A stretch of DNA of 64,000 bases from Martinezella rhizogenes (lineage in GTDB: Bacteria; Pseudomonadota; Alphaproteobacteria; Rhizobiales; Rhizobiaceae). How positions within the stretch are numbered: the stretch's first letter is position 1; each line of letters begins with the position of its first letter. Positions 34,213 through 43,020 of the stretch are shown here, piece after piece. Both the position numbers and the translations under genes were made by a program. Under the pieces are notes generated by a model. The model was not told the origin of the DNA. It did not search any database and worked only from the letters and a program-made list of their open reading frames with translations. Where the stretch lies: assembly GCA_013322215.1 (NCBI GenBank), contig JAAMEZ010000036.1, positions 496,001-560,000 on the forward strand, in the 5' to 3' direction.

Positions 34213-35538
34213 ATGCTGAAGACATTCGAAGACCCCATCGTAACGACAGCAAAGGCGGAAGCAGCCGAACGGCGCAAACGTCTGAAATCGATCATCGGCG
34301 GTTCCACCGGCAATCTGGTCGAATGGTTCGACTGGTATGTCTATGCCGCATTCGCGCTTTATTTTGCGCCGCATTTCTTCCCCGCCGGCGACCAGACGGC
34401 GCAGCTGTTGAATTCGGCAGCGGTCTTTGCCGTCGGTTTCGTCATGCGGCCGATCGGTGCCTGGATCATGGGGCTCTATGCCGACCGTAAGGGCCGCAAA
34501 GCCGGCCTCGCCCTTTCGGTGACGCTGATGTGCGCCGGCTCGCTGATTATCGCGCTGACCCCTGGATATGAAACCATCGGCGTGATGGCACCGGCACTTC
34601 TGGTTCTCGCCCGCCTGATGCAGGGTCTGTCCGTCGGCGGCGAATACGGCGCCTCGGCAACCTATCTTTCCGAAATGGCCGGCCGCCAGCGCCGCGGCTT
34701 CTTCTCGTCCTTTCAGTATGTCACGCTGATCTCAGGCCAGCTCCTGGCTATTGCACTGTTGATCCTGTTGCAGGCCGTAATGACGACGGAAGCGCTGAAC
34801 GCCTGGGGATGGCGCATTCCCTTCTTCATGGGAGCAGCACTTGCAGTCGTGGTCTTCTGGCTGCGGCGCGGCCTTGCCGAAACCGAGAGCTTCAAGAATG
34901 TGCAGGCAAGCGATGCACAGAAGTCCGGCTTCTGGATGCTCATCACCCGGCATCCCAGGGAAACTGCGCTCGTCATGCTGCTCACAGCCGGCGGCACGCT
35001 CGCCTTCTACGCCTACTCGATCTACATGCAGAAATTCCTGGTCAACACCTCTGGGTTCAGCCGGGAAACATCGAGCGAGATAAACGCGATCACGCTGTTC
35101 ATCTTCATGCTCCTGCAGCCGATTGCAGGCGGGCTCTCCGACAGGATCGGCCGCAAGCCCTTGATGATCGGCTTCGGTCTTTGCGGCATGCTGTTTACCT
35201 ATCCGATCTTTTCGGCGCTAGAAACCACGAAAGATCCTCTCATCGCTGGACTGCTGGTCATGGGCGCATTGGTCATCGTCACCGGCTACACATCGATCAA
35301 CGCGGTCGTGAAGGCGGAACTGTTTCCCGCTCACATCCGTGCTCTCGGCGTCGCGCTGCCCTATGCCCTCGCCAACACATTGTTCGGCGGCACAGCAGAA
35401 TTCGTGGCGCTGAAATTCAAGAGCAGCGGCTGGGAGCAAGGCTTCTACTGGTATGTGACGGCAATGATCGGCATCTCGCTCATCGTCTATCTCTTCATGC
35501 GGGATACGGCGAGAAACAGCGCCATCCAAGAAGATTGA
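34213..35538 (+). CDS. MHS-family MFS permease, KgtP-like (alpha-ketoglutarate/dicarboxylate)
   Basis: 441 residues with 12 spans. The MHS signature is seen: NLVEWFDWYVYAAFALYFAPHFFP near the N-terminus, RPIGAWIMGLYADRKGRKAGL (motif A), RLMQGLSVGGEYGASATYLSEMA, and GLSDRIGRKPLMI between the halves. Proton-coupled uptake of alpha-ketoglutarate or a related acid is the family's best-known role. The ATG at 34213 follows AGGAGAGG. Divergence from a DctB/DctD-like pair resembles the MifSR-controlled alpha-ketoglutarate uptake of pseudomonads. Confidence 0.9.
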   Translation: MLKTFEDPIVTTAKAEAAERRKRLKSIIGGSTGNLVEWFDWYVYAAFALYFAPHFFPAGDQTAQLLNSAAVFAVGFVMRPIGAWIMGLYADRKGRKAGLALSVTLMCAGSLIIALTPGYETIGVMAPALLVLARLMQGLSVGGEYGASATYLSEMAGRQRRGFFSSFQYVTLISGQLLAIALLILLQAVMTTEALNAWGWRIPFFMGAALAVVVFWLRRGLAETESFKNVQASDAQKSGFWMLITRHPRETALVMLLTAGGTLAFYAYSIYMQKFLVNTSGFSRETSSEINAITLFIFMLLQPIAGGLSDRIGRKPLMIGFGLCGMLFTYPIFSALETTKDPLIAGLLVMGALVIVTGYTSINAVVKAELFPAHIRALGVALPYALANTLFGGTAEFVALKFKSSGWEQGFYWYVTAMIGISLIVYLFMRDTARNSAIQED

Positions 35539-35581
35539 TCCGTCCCGCCCATGGAAGATCGCGGGATCGGGAGAATGCGAG

Positions 35582-35611
35582 CCGGCGGGAACATCGATGA
35601 TGACCCGCCGG
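35582..35611 (+). terminator. Hairpin 43 bases after the KgtP-like gene
   Basis: Perfect 8-bp GC-rich stem CCGGCGGG / CCCGCCGG with a 14-base loop that itself contains CATCGATG. No T-run follows, so this is a moderate terminator candidate. The rest of 35539-35788 shows no gene. Confidence 0.4.
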
Positions 35612-35788
35612 TGTTCAGCTTGGCGACTTGTCGGCGCCGAAATCCTTCCTCACCATCCTCAACCAGATCGGTCTGACGATCTTTATTGGCGACGAGCAGA
35701 TGAACGTCCGCCCGATTTCCCAATAACGCCCGCGTCGATCAACTGTGATTGGGTCCTGCGTGCGGGCCTGGCACGGGGTTGCAGCACG

Positions 35789-36070
35789 CTAATGCACCAA
35801 TGCGCGGCTTTTCTTTCGCCCATTCAGCAGGTGAATGAAAGTGATCCCCTGCTCCAGCAGCAGTTCTGCCGCTTTCAGATCGTTCGGACCGAGATCGGAC
35901 GAACAGCCGCGAAGATTGCATGCCAGGAACAGCGAATTGGTAGCGGCGAGCGCATCGCCATCCTCCTCGGCTTCCTCGGCGGTGGCTTGCAGTACGTCCG
36001 CGACGGCCGCCATAAGATCAGCGCGCTCCTGCAAGTTCATTTCGCCAAGACTTTTCGTGATCTCATTCAT
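35789..36070 (-). CDS. Hypothetical 93-residue soluble protein
   Basis: Starts MNEITKSLGEMNLQERADLM with a strong AGGAGAAG ribosome site before the ATG at 36070. Acidic and helical (VADVLQATAEEAEEDGDALAATNSLFLACN), with a Cys pair (ACNLRGC) and a C-terminal KAAELLLEQGITFIHLLNGRKK. No signal peptide or membrane span. I do not recognise the family. It stands alone, with 369 non-coding bases upstream. Confidence 0.65.
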   Translation of the reverse strand: MNEITKSLGEMNLQERADLMAAVADVLQATAEEAEEDGDALAATNSLFLACNLRGCSSDLGPNDLKAAELLLEQGITFIHLLNGRKKSRALVH

Positions 36071-36439
36071 GACTTCTCCTTGGCGCACCCGACCATTCAC
36101 GACATTCGTCGGGATCGGCGCAGCTCGTAATTTGGAAATGATTGAAATGCGGTTGGTAAGTGAAATATGGCAATGAAAGCCCGGACCGGCAAGGCATGGC
36201 TTCCATGCTGGAAACGCATGGCGTTGCGATTGGTTCACAATGCGCGAGATAGCGATGTCGACGATCGCGGGATCTGGCCCGAAGTCCAGTCCATGGCGCG
36301 GCAAGTTTTAAAATCGCGCTATCCGGTCGTGATCCGGATGCGGTCTTTCAAGCCAGAGACGTAAGTCAACTCTTTCCGAAACGGCAAACCTGGGATCGAT
36401 CGACCGATCCCAGGCGCAAGACATCTCGGTTGCCGCCAC
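36071..36439. other. Intergenic stretch, no gene seen
   Basis: 369 bases between two minus-strand genes; it must hold the promoter of the 93-residue gene and the 3' end of the propeller gene's transcript. No repeat, RNA gene or reliable promoter is recognised. Confidence 0.45.
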
Positions 36440-37072
36440 TCAGCGCGGGCGGCGGATTACCCGCAGCTTGCCGCTACCGCCACCACCGGCGTAGAAGCGG
36501 TCCTTGCCATCGGATTCCAGGCCGGAAACGCCGGTGCCCTCTGGCATTTCGAGCCGTTCCAAAACTTCTCCCGTCGTCGGATCGACGCGGCGGACGTCGC
36601 TTTCGTCGCCCTCCCAGGTGCCATGCCACAGCTCGCCATCGACCCATGTCACGCCGGTGACGATACGGTTAGATTCGATGGTGCGGCGGATGGCACCGGT
36701 TTCCGGGTCTATCTCGTAGATCTTCCGACCGCGATGCTGCCCCACCCAGAGACTGCCATCGCTCCAGGCAAGACCTGAATCGCCACCATTGCCCGGTGCG
36801 GGAATAGTCGCAACGATCGTGCCCGTCTGAGGATCGACCTTGTGAATCTTGTCCTCGGCAATCTGATAGAGATGGTGGCCGTCGAAAGCGGTGCCGGCGT
36901 GCGAGGCAATGTCGATCGTACGCGCCTGCTCGCCGCTCTCAGGGTTCAGAGCATGGAGCTTTTCGCCGGAGGCGAACCAGACATGCTGCCCGTCGAAGGT
37001 GACGCCGTTCACGCGGGGCGCGTTCTCGAAGGGACCGTATTCGCGAATGATTTCCGCTTGGGACTTTTTCAT
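36440..37072 (-). CDS. Beta-propeller protein, glutamine-cyclotransferase/SMP-30-like
   Basis: 210 residues built from repeated blades: VNGVTFDGQHVWFASGEKLHALNPESGE, AFDGHHLYQIAEDKIHKVDPQTGTIVATI, LAWSDGSLWVGQHRGRKIYEIDPETGAI, VTWVDGELWHGTWEGDESDVRRVDPTTGEV. Each has the W/Y-aromatic and DP-x-TG signature of the PQQ/NHL-like propeller group. No signal peptide, so cytosolic. The ATG at 37072 is nine bases after GGAGG, better than the ATG at 37081. An enzyme or ligand role is not deducible. Confidence 0.75.
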   Translation of the reverse strand: MKKSQAEIIREYGPFENAPRVNGVTFDGQHVWFASGEKLHALNPESGEQARTIDIASHAGTAFDGHHLYQIAEDKIHKVDPQTGTIVATIPAPGNGGDSGLAWSDGSLWVGQHRGRKIYEIDPETGAIRRTIESNRIVTGVTWVDGELWHGTWEGDESDVRRVDPTTGEVLERLEMPEGTGVSGLESDGKDRFYAGGGGSGKLRVIRRPR

Positions 37073-37121
37073 GGCTTCCATCCTCCGGTCGGGATCGGTT
37101 GAGTGTCAATGATGCGAGAGC

Positions 37122-38342
37122 CTAGTCGCTCGGCAGCGGGCCTGGGAGTAACAATGTTGTCGGGAAGCCGACGACCGGCGGCATCATCCAGCGACAGGCC
37201 CGTCCGTTGCCGACGCTTTGCACCATCCCGATAGCAGCAAGCGCGTCGAGCGCGCGCTGCACCGTACGTGGGCTTGTAGACAGTGCGATCGACAATGCCG
37301 AACTCGACCAGGATTCACCATCCGAGAGCAAAGCGAGCACTGAGGCATTCTCGACCTCAACCGGCGGCGCCAGCACGACGACGTTACGCGCATGCCGCGG
37401 CGTCAGCACAAAACCTTCCGCAGTCGCGCTGATCTCGGCGAGCGGTTCCAGAGCGGCGCGAAGCCTTCCGATCTCGACCCTCAGCCGTGCCCTGTGAGAT
37501 TCATCGGCGTGGCGGGCACGAAATGCACGGGAAAGCAACAGCGCGCGCGACGCATCGGCTGGAGCCGCTTCCGCAAGCACACGAGCAAGGGCAAAAAGCA
37601 CCGGCCGGCTCGCAAGCGATATGATGCCCCCGCCACTGCGCACGACGTTGCGACAGGCATCGACGACCAAGACATCGGACGCTAAAAGCGCCTCGACCTC
37701 ATCCAGCGACAATGACCTTTCGCTCCCTTTGGCCACCAGGCGGGCGGCCGGTTCGTCGAGAATGCGCGCCGCATCACGCACCTCGACTACAAGAGCGGGG
37801 ATTCCTGCCTTGCGGGCTGCTTCCTCCGCACGCGTCAGAGCGGCACGCGCAGGCTCGATCCGCAGGCGGCGAACGGCGATACCGGCGACCGCCAGTTCAT
37901 GGCTTGCCCTTGCGGCAGGCGGCAGGGGCGATGGGTCGAGTTTCGCCAGCAATCGCTCGGCCTCATCCAGATGACCGACGAGCAGCAGGCGGCGGATCTG
38001 CAGATTGCGGGCATGGGCGGCATTGATCCGGTCACCCTGCTTTTCGAGTGCGGCCCGCGCCGTTTCCAACGCCTTTTCCGGCCAGCCGAGATCTCGCGAA
38101 ACCAACGCAATCTCCGCCTCGGCCACCACGCAGCGGGCACGGGCAACAGTCTCGCGCGGCCCGAAGGCCCGCGCGGCACTCTTCAATAGCGCCTTGGCAC
38201 GGACGAGATCGCCGAGCTGCGCCATGGCGATGCCGCGAAGCGCCAGTGCCGGCCCATCGTCCCGCAGCGCCACGCGCTTCAGCGCGCCCAACGCATCACC
38301 GGCGGCGAGCGCCTGAGCTGCCGCGACGATCAGCGAGTCCAT
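37122..38342 (-). CDS. HTH regulator with TPR-like N-terminal region
   Basis: 406 residues. The first 250 are Ala/Leu/Arg-rich helical repeats (AAAQALAAGDALGALKRVALRDDGPALALRGIAMAQLGDLVRAKALLKSAARAF cut into similar units). A C-terminal winged-helix part shows SWSSSALSIALSTSPRTVQRALDALAAIGMVQSVGNGRACRW, about residues 345-390. It is divergent from the DUF899 gene, with 120 bp between them, and is the likely regulator of that gene and the following small membrane protein gene. Confidence 0.75.
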   Translation of the reverse strand: MDSLIVAAAQALAAGDALGALKRVALRDDGPALALRGIAMAQLGDLVRAKALLKSAARAFGPRETVARARCVVAEAEIALVSRDLGWPEKALETARAALEKQGDRINAAHARNLQIRRLLLVGHLDEAERLLAKLDPSPLPPAARASHELAVAGIAVRRLRIEPARAALTRAEEAARKAGIPALVVEVRDAARILDEPAARLVAKGSERSLSLDEVEALLASDVLVVDACRNVVRSGGGIISLASRPVLFALARVLAEAAPADASRALLLSRAFRARHADESHRARLRVEIGRLRAALEPLAEISATAEGFVLTPRHARNVVVLAPPVEVENASVLALLSDGESWSSSALSIALSTSPRTVQRALDALAAIGMVQSVGNGRACRWMMPPVVGFPTTLLLPGPLPSD

Positions 38343-38462
38343 CGAAATCCCGTCACACTTGTAACTCCCACCCCTTACGCCTCCAGCGGTAAGTTATCGC
38401 ATATCGGCTGGCAAGATGCAGTGCCGACAAGGACAGACCTGACAGACAAGAGGAGATGAACC

Positions 38463-39260
38463 ATGACGATGCATAAGACAGGAACGCGCAAGGAATGGCT
38501 TTCAGCCCGGCTTTCCCTATTGGAGCAGGAAAAGGAGCTGACCCGGCGCAGCGACGAGATCGCCGCGAGCCGTCAGGAATTGCCCTGGGTAAAGGTCGAG
38601 AAGGACTACCGGCTCGAGACCGAGCAGGGCGTCGTGCCTCTCTCGGCCCTCTTCAAGGGTCGCTCGCAGCTTCTCGTCTATCATTTCATGTTCGGAACGG
38701 ATTATGCGGCCGGCTGCCCATCCTGCTCGTCAATCGCCGACGGCTTCAACGGCATCGCGGTGCATCTCGAAAATCATGATGTCGCCTTTTCCGCGGTCTC
38801 CCGCGCGCCTCTCATGAAATTGCAGGAATTCAAGCGGCGCATGGGCTGGACCTTCAACTGGGCCTCTTCGGCCAACAGCGATTTCAACCATGATTTCAAT
38901 GTCTGGTTCACGCCGGAGGAACAGCGCGACGGCAGCATCGAATATAATTATCGTCGCGAGCCGCCGATGCCCGACGCTCAAGCGGGCAAGACGATGCAGC
39001 AATGGGAGCTGCGCGGCAGCGAAGGCCCGGTTGAACTGATGGCATCAATGACGGGGACGGATGTCGCGACCTACACGCGCGATCGGCCTGGCGTCAGCGC
39101 CTTCGCGATACAGGACGGCGACATCTATCACACCTACTCGTCCTATGCCCGCGGCCTTGATGGTCTCTGGGGCATGTATCAGTGGCTCGATCGCGCACCG
39201 CTCGGCCGCAATGAGACCGGCGTGTGGTGGAGGCATCACGATCGCTACGGAGCGAACTGA
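38463..39260 (+). CDS. DUF899 family thioredoxin-fold protein
   Basis: 265 residues, full family length. Conserved blocks: LPWVKVEKDYRLETEQGVVPLSALFKGRSQLLVYHFMFG, GCPSCSSIADGFNG with a CxxC pair, and the C-terminal YQWLDRAPLGRNE. Members resemble AhpC/TSA-type thioredoxin folds, but the reaction is undefined; a redox function is likely. AGGAG lies upstream of the ATG. Its stop overlaps the next start (TGATG). Confidence 0.88.
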   Translation: MTMHKTGTRKEWLSARLSLLEQEKELTRRSDEIAASRQELPWVKVEKDYRLETEQGVVPLSALFKGRSQLLVYHFMFGTDYAAGCPSCSSIADGFNGIAVHLENHDVAFSAVSRAPLMKLQEFKRRMGWTFNWASSANSDFNHDFNVWFTPEEQRDGSIEYNYRREPPMPDAQAGKTMQQWELRGSEGPVELMASMTGTDVATYTRDRPGVSAFAIQDGDIYHTYSSYARGLDGLWGMYQWLDRAPLGRNETGVWWRHHDRYGAN

Positions 39261-39544
39261 TGTCTAGCTCATCCGAAAGCAACGAAAGGGCCGGCGGACA
39301 TGCCGCCGACCCTGCGCTACCTGTCATCGCCAGTCGATGGCTGGCATTAGCGGCAGCCCCGAGCTTCGCCCTCATGACCGCACTATCGGCCTATGGCGCG
39401 GACGGCGATATGATCTGCTCGGCGCATGATAGCTCGATGTTTGCTGGGATGGCGCCGATGTATCTGCTCATGGGCCTTTTTCACTGCGGCCCCTGGCTTA
39501 AGCTGCTCGCGAGAGAAGGACATGGCGCTCGTGTGACGGGCTAA
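39260..39544 (+). CDS. Small two-span membrane protein
   Basis: 94 residues. After a hydrophilic N-terminus come two hydrophobic spans (SRWLALAAAPSFALMTALSAYG and MFAGMAPMYLLMGLFHCGPWLKLL) joined by a Cys/His-containing loop (GDMICSAHDSSM). Translation is coupled to DUF899 by an overlapping stop/start. No named family recognised; possibly the membrane partner of the DUF899 protein. Confidence 0.7.
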   Translation: MSSSSESNERAGGHAADPALPVIASRWLALAAAPSFALMTALSAYGADGDMICSAHDSSMFAGMAPMYLLMGLFHCGPWLKLLAREGHGARVTG

Positions 39545-39645
39545 AGCAATTCCAGGAAAAGTGCGCAGCAGTTTTCCGTCCGGAATTGCACAGGAACAAA
39601 CAGATAGAGCGGTTTGGCGATTCCGTGAAACGCTGAACCGCTCCA
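39543..39645. repeat. RIME-type palindromic intergenic repeat
   Basis: Two nested palindromes: GCAATTCC...GGAATTGC (39546-39553 / 39582-39589) with inner GGAAAA/TTTTCC arms, then GAGCGGTT...AACCGCTC (39607-39614 / 39636-39643). The sequence and two-hairpin layout match the Rhizobium-specific intergenic mosaic element (RIME1) as I remember it. It lies between two convergent genes and could act as terminator or mRNA stabiliser. Confidence 0.75.
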
Positions 39646-39658
39646 TGTCCCGGCAACG

Positions 39659-40471
39659 CTAAGCCAGGTTCTTGAGATAGAGCGAGAGCAGCTGGGTCTG
39701 GGAGGAAATGCCGAGCTTGCGATAGACGTTGCGCCGGTGAACCTTCACCGTCCCAGTCGAGATATTGAGCTTCAAGCCGATCGATTCCGACGAATGCCCC
39801 TGCAAAACGAGCTCGACGATAGCAGTCTCCCGGCTCGTCAGATTGAGATCCCGCCAGACGGCTTCGGCTGGCGGGACAGCCTCGCTCTCGCCTCTTCTGC
39901 GCCGGCTCCTGCCACCGGCCGCCAGTTGCGCATCGAAGCGGGAAGCCAAGCCGGACCAATAATGTCTCACCATGCTTGCAACGAGCGGCTCGACCTTCTT
40001 CAGCGTCATGAATTCCGCCGGCGGGAAAACACCGGTCTTCTCACGTCGCATCAATGAGAGGACGATCGTAACGTTCTCGTCGGCATTGACGAAAAAGCCG
40101 ATCTCCTCAGCCAAGCCGGTTTGGACATAATAGGTCCGGTAATACTCGCTGGAAAAGAAGCGATCCGGCGCCAGTTCTCGCATCCTGAGCACGCCTTCGC
40201 GGCGGCTGCGCGCCGTGTGGTAGAAGGGATCGAGCAGATAAGGGCCGGCCTGATAGAGCGTGACGAACACGATATGCTCGTCGCGGTCGAAGGTGCTGTA
40301 GAGGTCGATCGGCCGTTCCTTGCCGCGATAGGCGAAGACGACCACATAGTCGAACCGCACAAGCGCCGCCATCATCTGCCGGAAGGTCTCGCCGAATTCG
40401 GAATCCGTCATCGTCGATCGGCCGATCGTCGTGTTGAAGGCAGTAAAAAGCCCCTCAAGGTCGGTGCTCAT
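39659..40471 (-). CDS. LuxR-type solo transcriptional regulator
   Basis: 270 residues. The N-terminal sensory region (FDYVVVFAYRGKERPIDLYS, GPYLLDPFYHTARS, LAPDRFFSSEYYRTYYVQTGLAEEIGFFV) has only partial likeness to autoinducer-binding domains. The C-terminal GerE HTH is clear: LTSRETAIVELVLQGHSSESIGLKLNISTGTVKVHRRNVYRKLG. No luxI gene is present. The ATG at 40471 follows GAGGGGA. It is divergent from the second Pot-type transporter operon and is probably its regulator. Confidence 0.88.
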   Translation of the reverse strand: MSTDLEGLFTAFNTTIGRSTMTDSEFGETFRQMMAALVRFDYVVVFAYRGKERPIDLYSTFDRDEHIVFVTLYQAGPYLLDPFYHTARSRREGVLRMRELAPDRFFSSEYYRTYYVQTGLAEEIGFFVNADENVTIVLSLMRREKTGVFPPAEFMTLKKVEPLVASMVRHYWSGLASRFDAQLAAGGRSRRRRGESEAVPPAEAVWRDLNLTSRETAIVELVLQGHSSESIGLKLNISTGTVKVHRRNVYRKLGISSQTQLLSLYLKNLA

Positions 40472-40549
40472 GTGACGGATCCCCTCTGCCGTCCTGCGCC
40501 AACGAGCGCAGCCCCTATATATACCTTCCACGAAGTCTTTTGCGCCGAA

Positions 40550-40567
40550 ATACCTCTTTCGGGGTAT
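40550..40567. promoter_or_regulatory. Candidate operator of the LuxR-type regulator
   Basis: Inverted repeat ATACC-N8-GGTAT in the 187-bp divergent region, with further TATATACC copies at about 40517 and 40565. Spacing and position fit a dimeric LuxR-type site, but this rests on symmetry alone. Confidence 0.35.
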
Positions 40568-40658
40568 ATACCTCGCAGGAAGCCCAGGCTTACTCTTTCC
40601 TTAACGACGGCGGCAATAAGGCAGATCAAAGACTGCCGACCAACCGCAGGGAACAGAC

Positions 40659-41750
40659 GTGGCATCCGCTTCAACGAACGATATCGAATTCCGTTCGGTC
40701 ACGAAAAACTATGGCGCCGTGACCGCCGTAACGGACATCAATCTCAATGTGCCCAAGGGCGCATTCCTGGCGCTTCTCGGACCTTCCGGCTGCGGCAAGA
40801 CGACGTGCCTGCGCATGATCGGCGGCTTCGAACAGCCGAGCGAAGGCACCGTGCTGATCGACGGGCGCGAGATGAACGGCGTGCCCGCTTACCGGCGCCC
40901 GGTCAACATGGTGTTCCAGCACTATGCGCTGTTTCCACATTTCAACGTCGAGCAGAACGTTGCTTATGGGCTGAAACAGATGCGTCCGAAGATCAAGTCG
41001 GCCGAGGTCGAGCGCCGCGTCGCCGAAGCGCTCGAGATGGTGCGGCTCGGTGGCTTTGCCAAGCGGCGTATCCACGAAATGTCGGGCGGCCAACAGCAGC
41101 GCGTCGCGCTGGCGCGCGCCATCGTCAACCGTCCTTCCGTGCTCCTGCTCGACGAACCGCTTGCCGCGCTCGACAAGAAGCTGCGCTCGGCCATGCAAAT
41201 CGAGCTTCAGACGCTGCAGCGCGAACTCGGCATCACCTTCGTTCTCGTCACCCATGACCAGGAAGAGGCGCTGTCGATGGCCGATATCGTCTGCGTGATG
41301 AGCGCCGGCCGTATCCGGCAGCTCGGCACGCCTCAGGAGGTCTACGACCGTCCCGCCGATCTCTTCGTCGCTGATTTCGTCGGCAAGACGAACCGCATAG
41401 AAGCGACGATGGAAGCCGATGGCGAGACGCTTCGCCTTGCGGACGGCTCGGCCCTTTCGGCCGGCAAGCGGCTGGCACCGGGAGCGGCGATCGCAGCGCT
41501 CCGCCCGGAAGCAATCCATCTCAGCCGCGGTGCGGTCGCTTCGGGCATGTCCTTCAAGGGCACGGTGACGCATCGCATCTTCCTGGGCTCGTCGGCCGAA
41601 TATGCGGTCACCGTCCCCGGGCTTGGCGATTTCCTGATTACCTCGGATCGCCGCAGCATGAACGAAAGCGATCTCGTGGGGCCGGGCGAAGATGTCTTCC
41701 TCGGCTTCGACCCCAAAGCCTTACACGTCTTTCCAGCATCGAATGCATAA
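40659..41750 (+). CDS. ABC transporter ATP-binding protein, PotA-like (second system)
   Basis: 363 residues. Walker A GPSGCGKTT, signature MSGGQQQRVALARAI, Walker B VLLLDEPL, H-loop LVTHDQEEAL and a C-terminal TOBE domain (RIFLGSSAEYAVTVPGLGDF). The start is GTG at 40659 with AGGGA upstream. It opens a five-gene operon: ATPase, binding protein, two permeases and an SDR. It is not a recent duplicate of the 2579-3676 gene; the two differ widely outside motifs. Confidence 0.92.
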   Translation: MASASTNDIEFRSVTKNYGAVTAVTDINLNVPKGAFLALLGPSGCGKTTCLRMIGGFEQPSEGTVLIDGREMNGVPAYRRPVNMVFQHYALFPHFNVEQNVAYGLKQMRPKIKSAEVERRVAEALEMVRLGGFAKRRIHEMSGGQQQRVALARAIVNRPSVLLLDEPLAALDKKLRSAMQIELQTLQRELGITFVLVTHDQEEALSMADIVCVMSAGRIRQLGTPQEVYDRPADLFVADFVGKTNRIEATMEADGETLRLADGSALSAGKRLAPGAAIAALRPEAIHLSRGAVASGMSFKGTVTHRIFLGSSAEYAVTVPGLGDFLITSDRRSMNESDLVGPGEDVFLGFDPKALHVFPASNA

Positions 41751-41772
41751 GCCAAAACAAGGGAACAGCATC

Positions 41773-42936
41773 ATGAGCAAGGATTATAAGGACAATCTCC
41801 CCATCTCCGCCGAAGGCTTCATGGATGAATTCATGCGCCTGAAGCGCGGCTCCGTCAGCCGTCGTCACTTCCTGAATATCACCGGCCTTGGCCTTGCGAC
41901 CGCGGTTCTGTCGCGCGTCCCGGGCGCACTGTCGACGCCGGCCTATGCAGCCGGCGAGCTCGGCACGCAAATGTCGATCGCCACCTGGCCGAACTATCAC
42001 GACCCCGCAACCTTCGAGAACTTCAAGGCGGCAACCGGCGTCGCCGTCGAGGTCAATGTGTTCGGCTCGAACGAAGAAATGCTCGCCAAGCTACAGGCCG
42101 GTGCCTCGGGCTGGTCGCTGTTCGTGCCGACCAACTACACGATTTCGACCTATCATAAGCTCGGCCTCATCGAGGAACTCGATCTCTCCAAGATCCCGAA
42201 CTTCAGCCAGACAACGGAAAGCCCGCGCTTCACCAAGGAAGGGCAGATCGACGGCAAGACCTATGCCGTGCCGAAGAACTGGGGCACGACGGGCTTTTCC
42301 GTGAACACCAAGAAGATCAAGACAAAGCTTGCGAGCTGGAAGGACTTTTTCGAGGTGGCGCAGACGGAGGCCGATGGTCGTGCCATGGTACACGACTATC
42401 AGCTGACAACCATTGGCAGCGCGCTGGTCTCTCTCGGCTACGACTTCAACTCGATCAAGCAGGACGAACTTGCCAAGGCAGAGCAACTGCTGATCAAGGT
42501 CAAGCCGCATCTCTTCGCCATCAATTCCGACTATCAGCCGTCAATGCGCTCAACCGACGCCTGGCTGACCATGTGCTGGACCAATGACGGTGCGCAGCTC
42601 AACCGCGACATGCCCGAACTTGCCTATGTGCTCGGCAAGGACGGCGGCGAAATCTGGACCGACTATTACGCAATCCCGAAGGATGCGCCGAACAAGGCGG
42701 CCGGCTACGCCCTGCTCAACTATCTGATGGACCCAAAGAACGCAGTAAAGGAGCATATCGCCAACGGCGCGCCGACCACCGACAGCCGCGTCATCGAGCT
42801 CCTGCCGAAGGAGATCACGTCGAACAAGATCGTCTATCCGGATGAGGCCGCGCTGACACCGCTCGAATTCGGCGCAGCAGTCACGCTCACCGATCCGAGC
42901 CGCGCCGAACTGATGGCCCGCTTCAAGTCGGCCTGA
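41773..42936 (+). CDS. ABC transporter substrate-binding protein, PotD-like, Tat-exported (second system)
   Basis: 387 residues. The N-terminus is an unusually long Tat signal: about 30 polar residues, then SRRHFLNITGLGLATAVLS and cleavage near TPAYAAGE. Body motifs MSIATWPNYHDPATFENFKAATG, VPKNWGTTGFSVN and DYYAIPKDAPNKAAGYALLNYLMDP fit the PotD/PotF group. The nearby hydroxyproline genes make amino- or imino-acid derivatives possible cargo, but polyamines remain equally plausible. Confidence 0.9.
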   Translation: MSKDYKDNLPISAEGFMDEFMRLKRGSVSRRHFLNITGLGLATAVLSRVPGALSTPAYAAGELGTQMSIATWPNYHDPATFENFKAATGVAVEVNVFGSNEEMLAKLQAGASGWSLFVPTNYTISTYHKLGLIEELDLSKIPNFSQTTESPRFTKEGQIDGKTYAVPKNWGTTGFSVNTKKIKTKLASWKDFFEVAQTEADGRAMVHDYQLTTIGSALVSLGYDFNSIKQDELAKAEQLLIKVKPHLFAINSDYQPSMRSTDAWLTMCWTNDGAQLNRDMPELAYVLGKDGGEIWTDYYAIPKDAPNKAAGYALLNYLMDPKNAVKEHIANGAPTTDSRVIELLPKEITSNKIVYPDEAALTPLEFGAAVTLTDPSRAELMARFKSA

Positions 42937-43020
42937 TCGGCTTCGCTTAACTCCAGCCCCTGTCGCCATGGCGGCAAGGGCCGGCCTCGCGCTTAGAACC
43001 GGCGGATAAAGAACTTTTCG

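Noticed and set aside
39659..40471. Quorum-sensing LuxR/LuxI pair
   Set aside because: No luxI-like gene in the window and poor autoinducer-pocket resemblance; treated as a solo.
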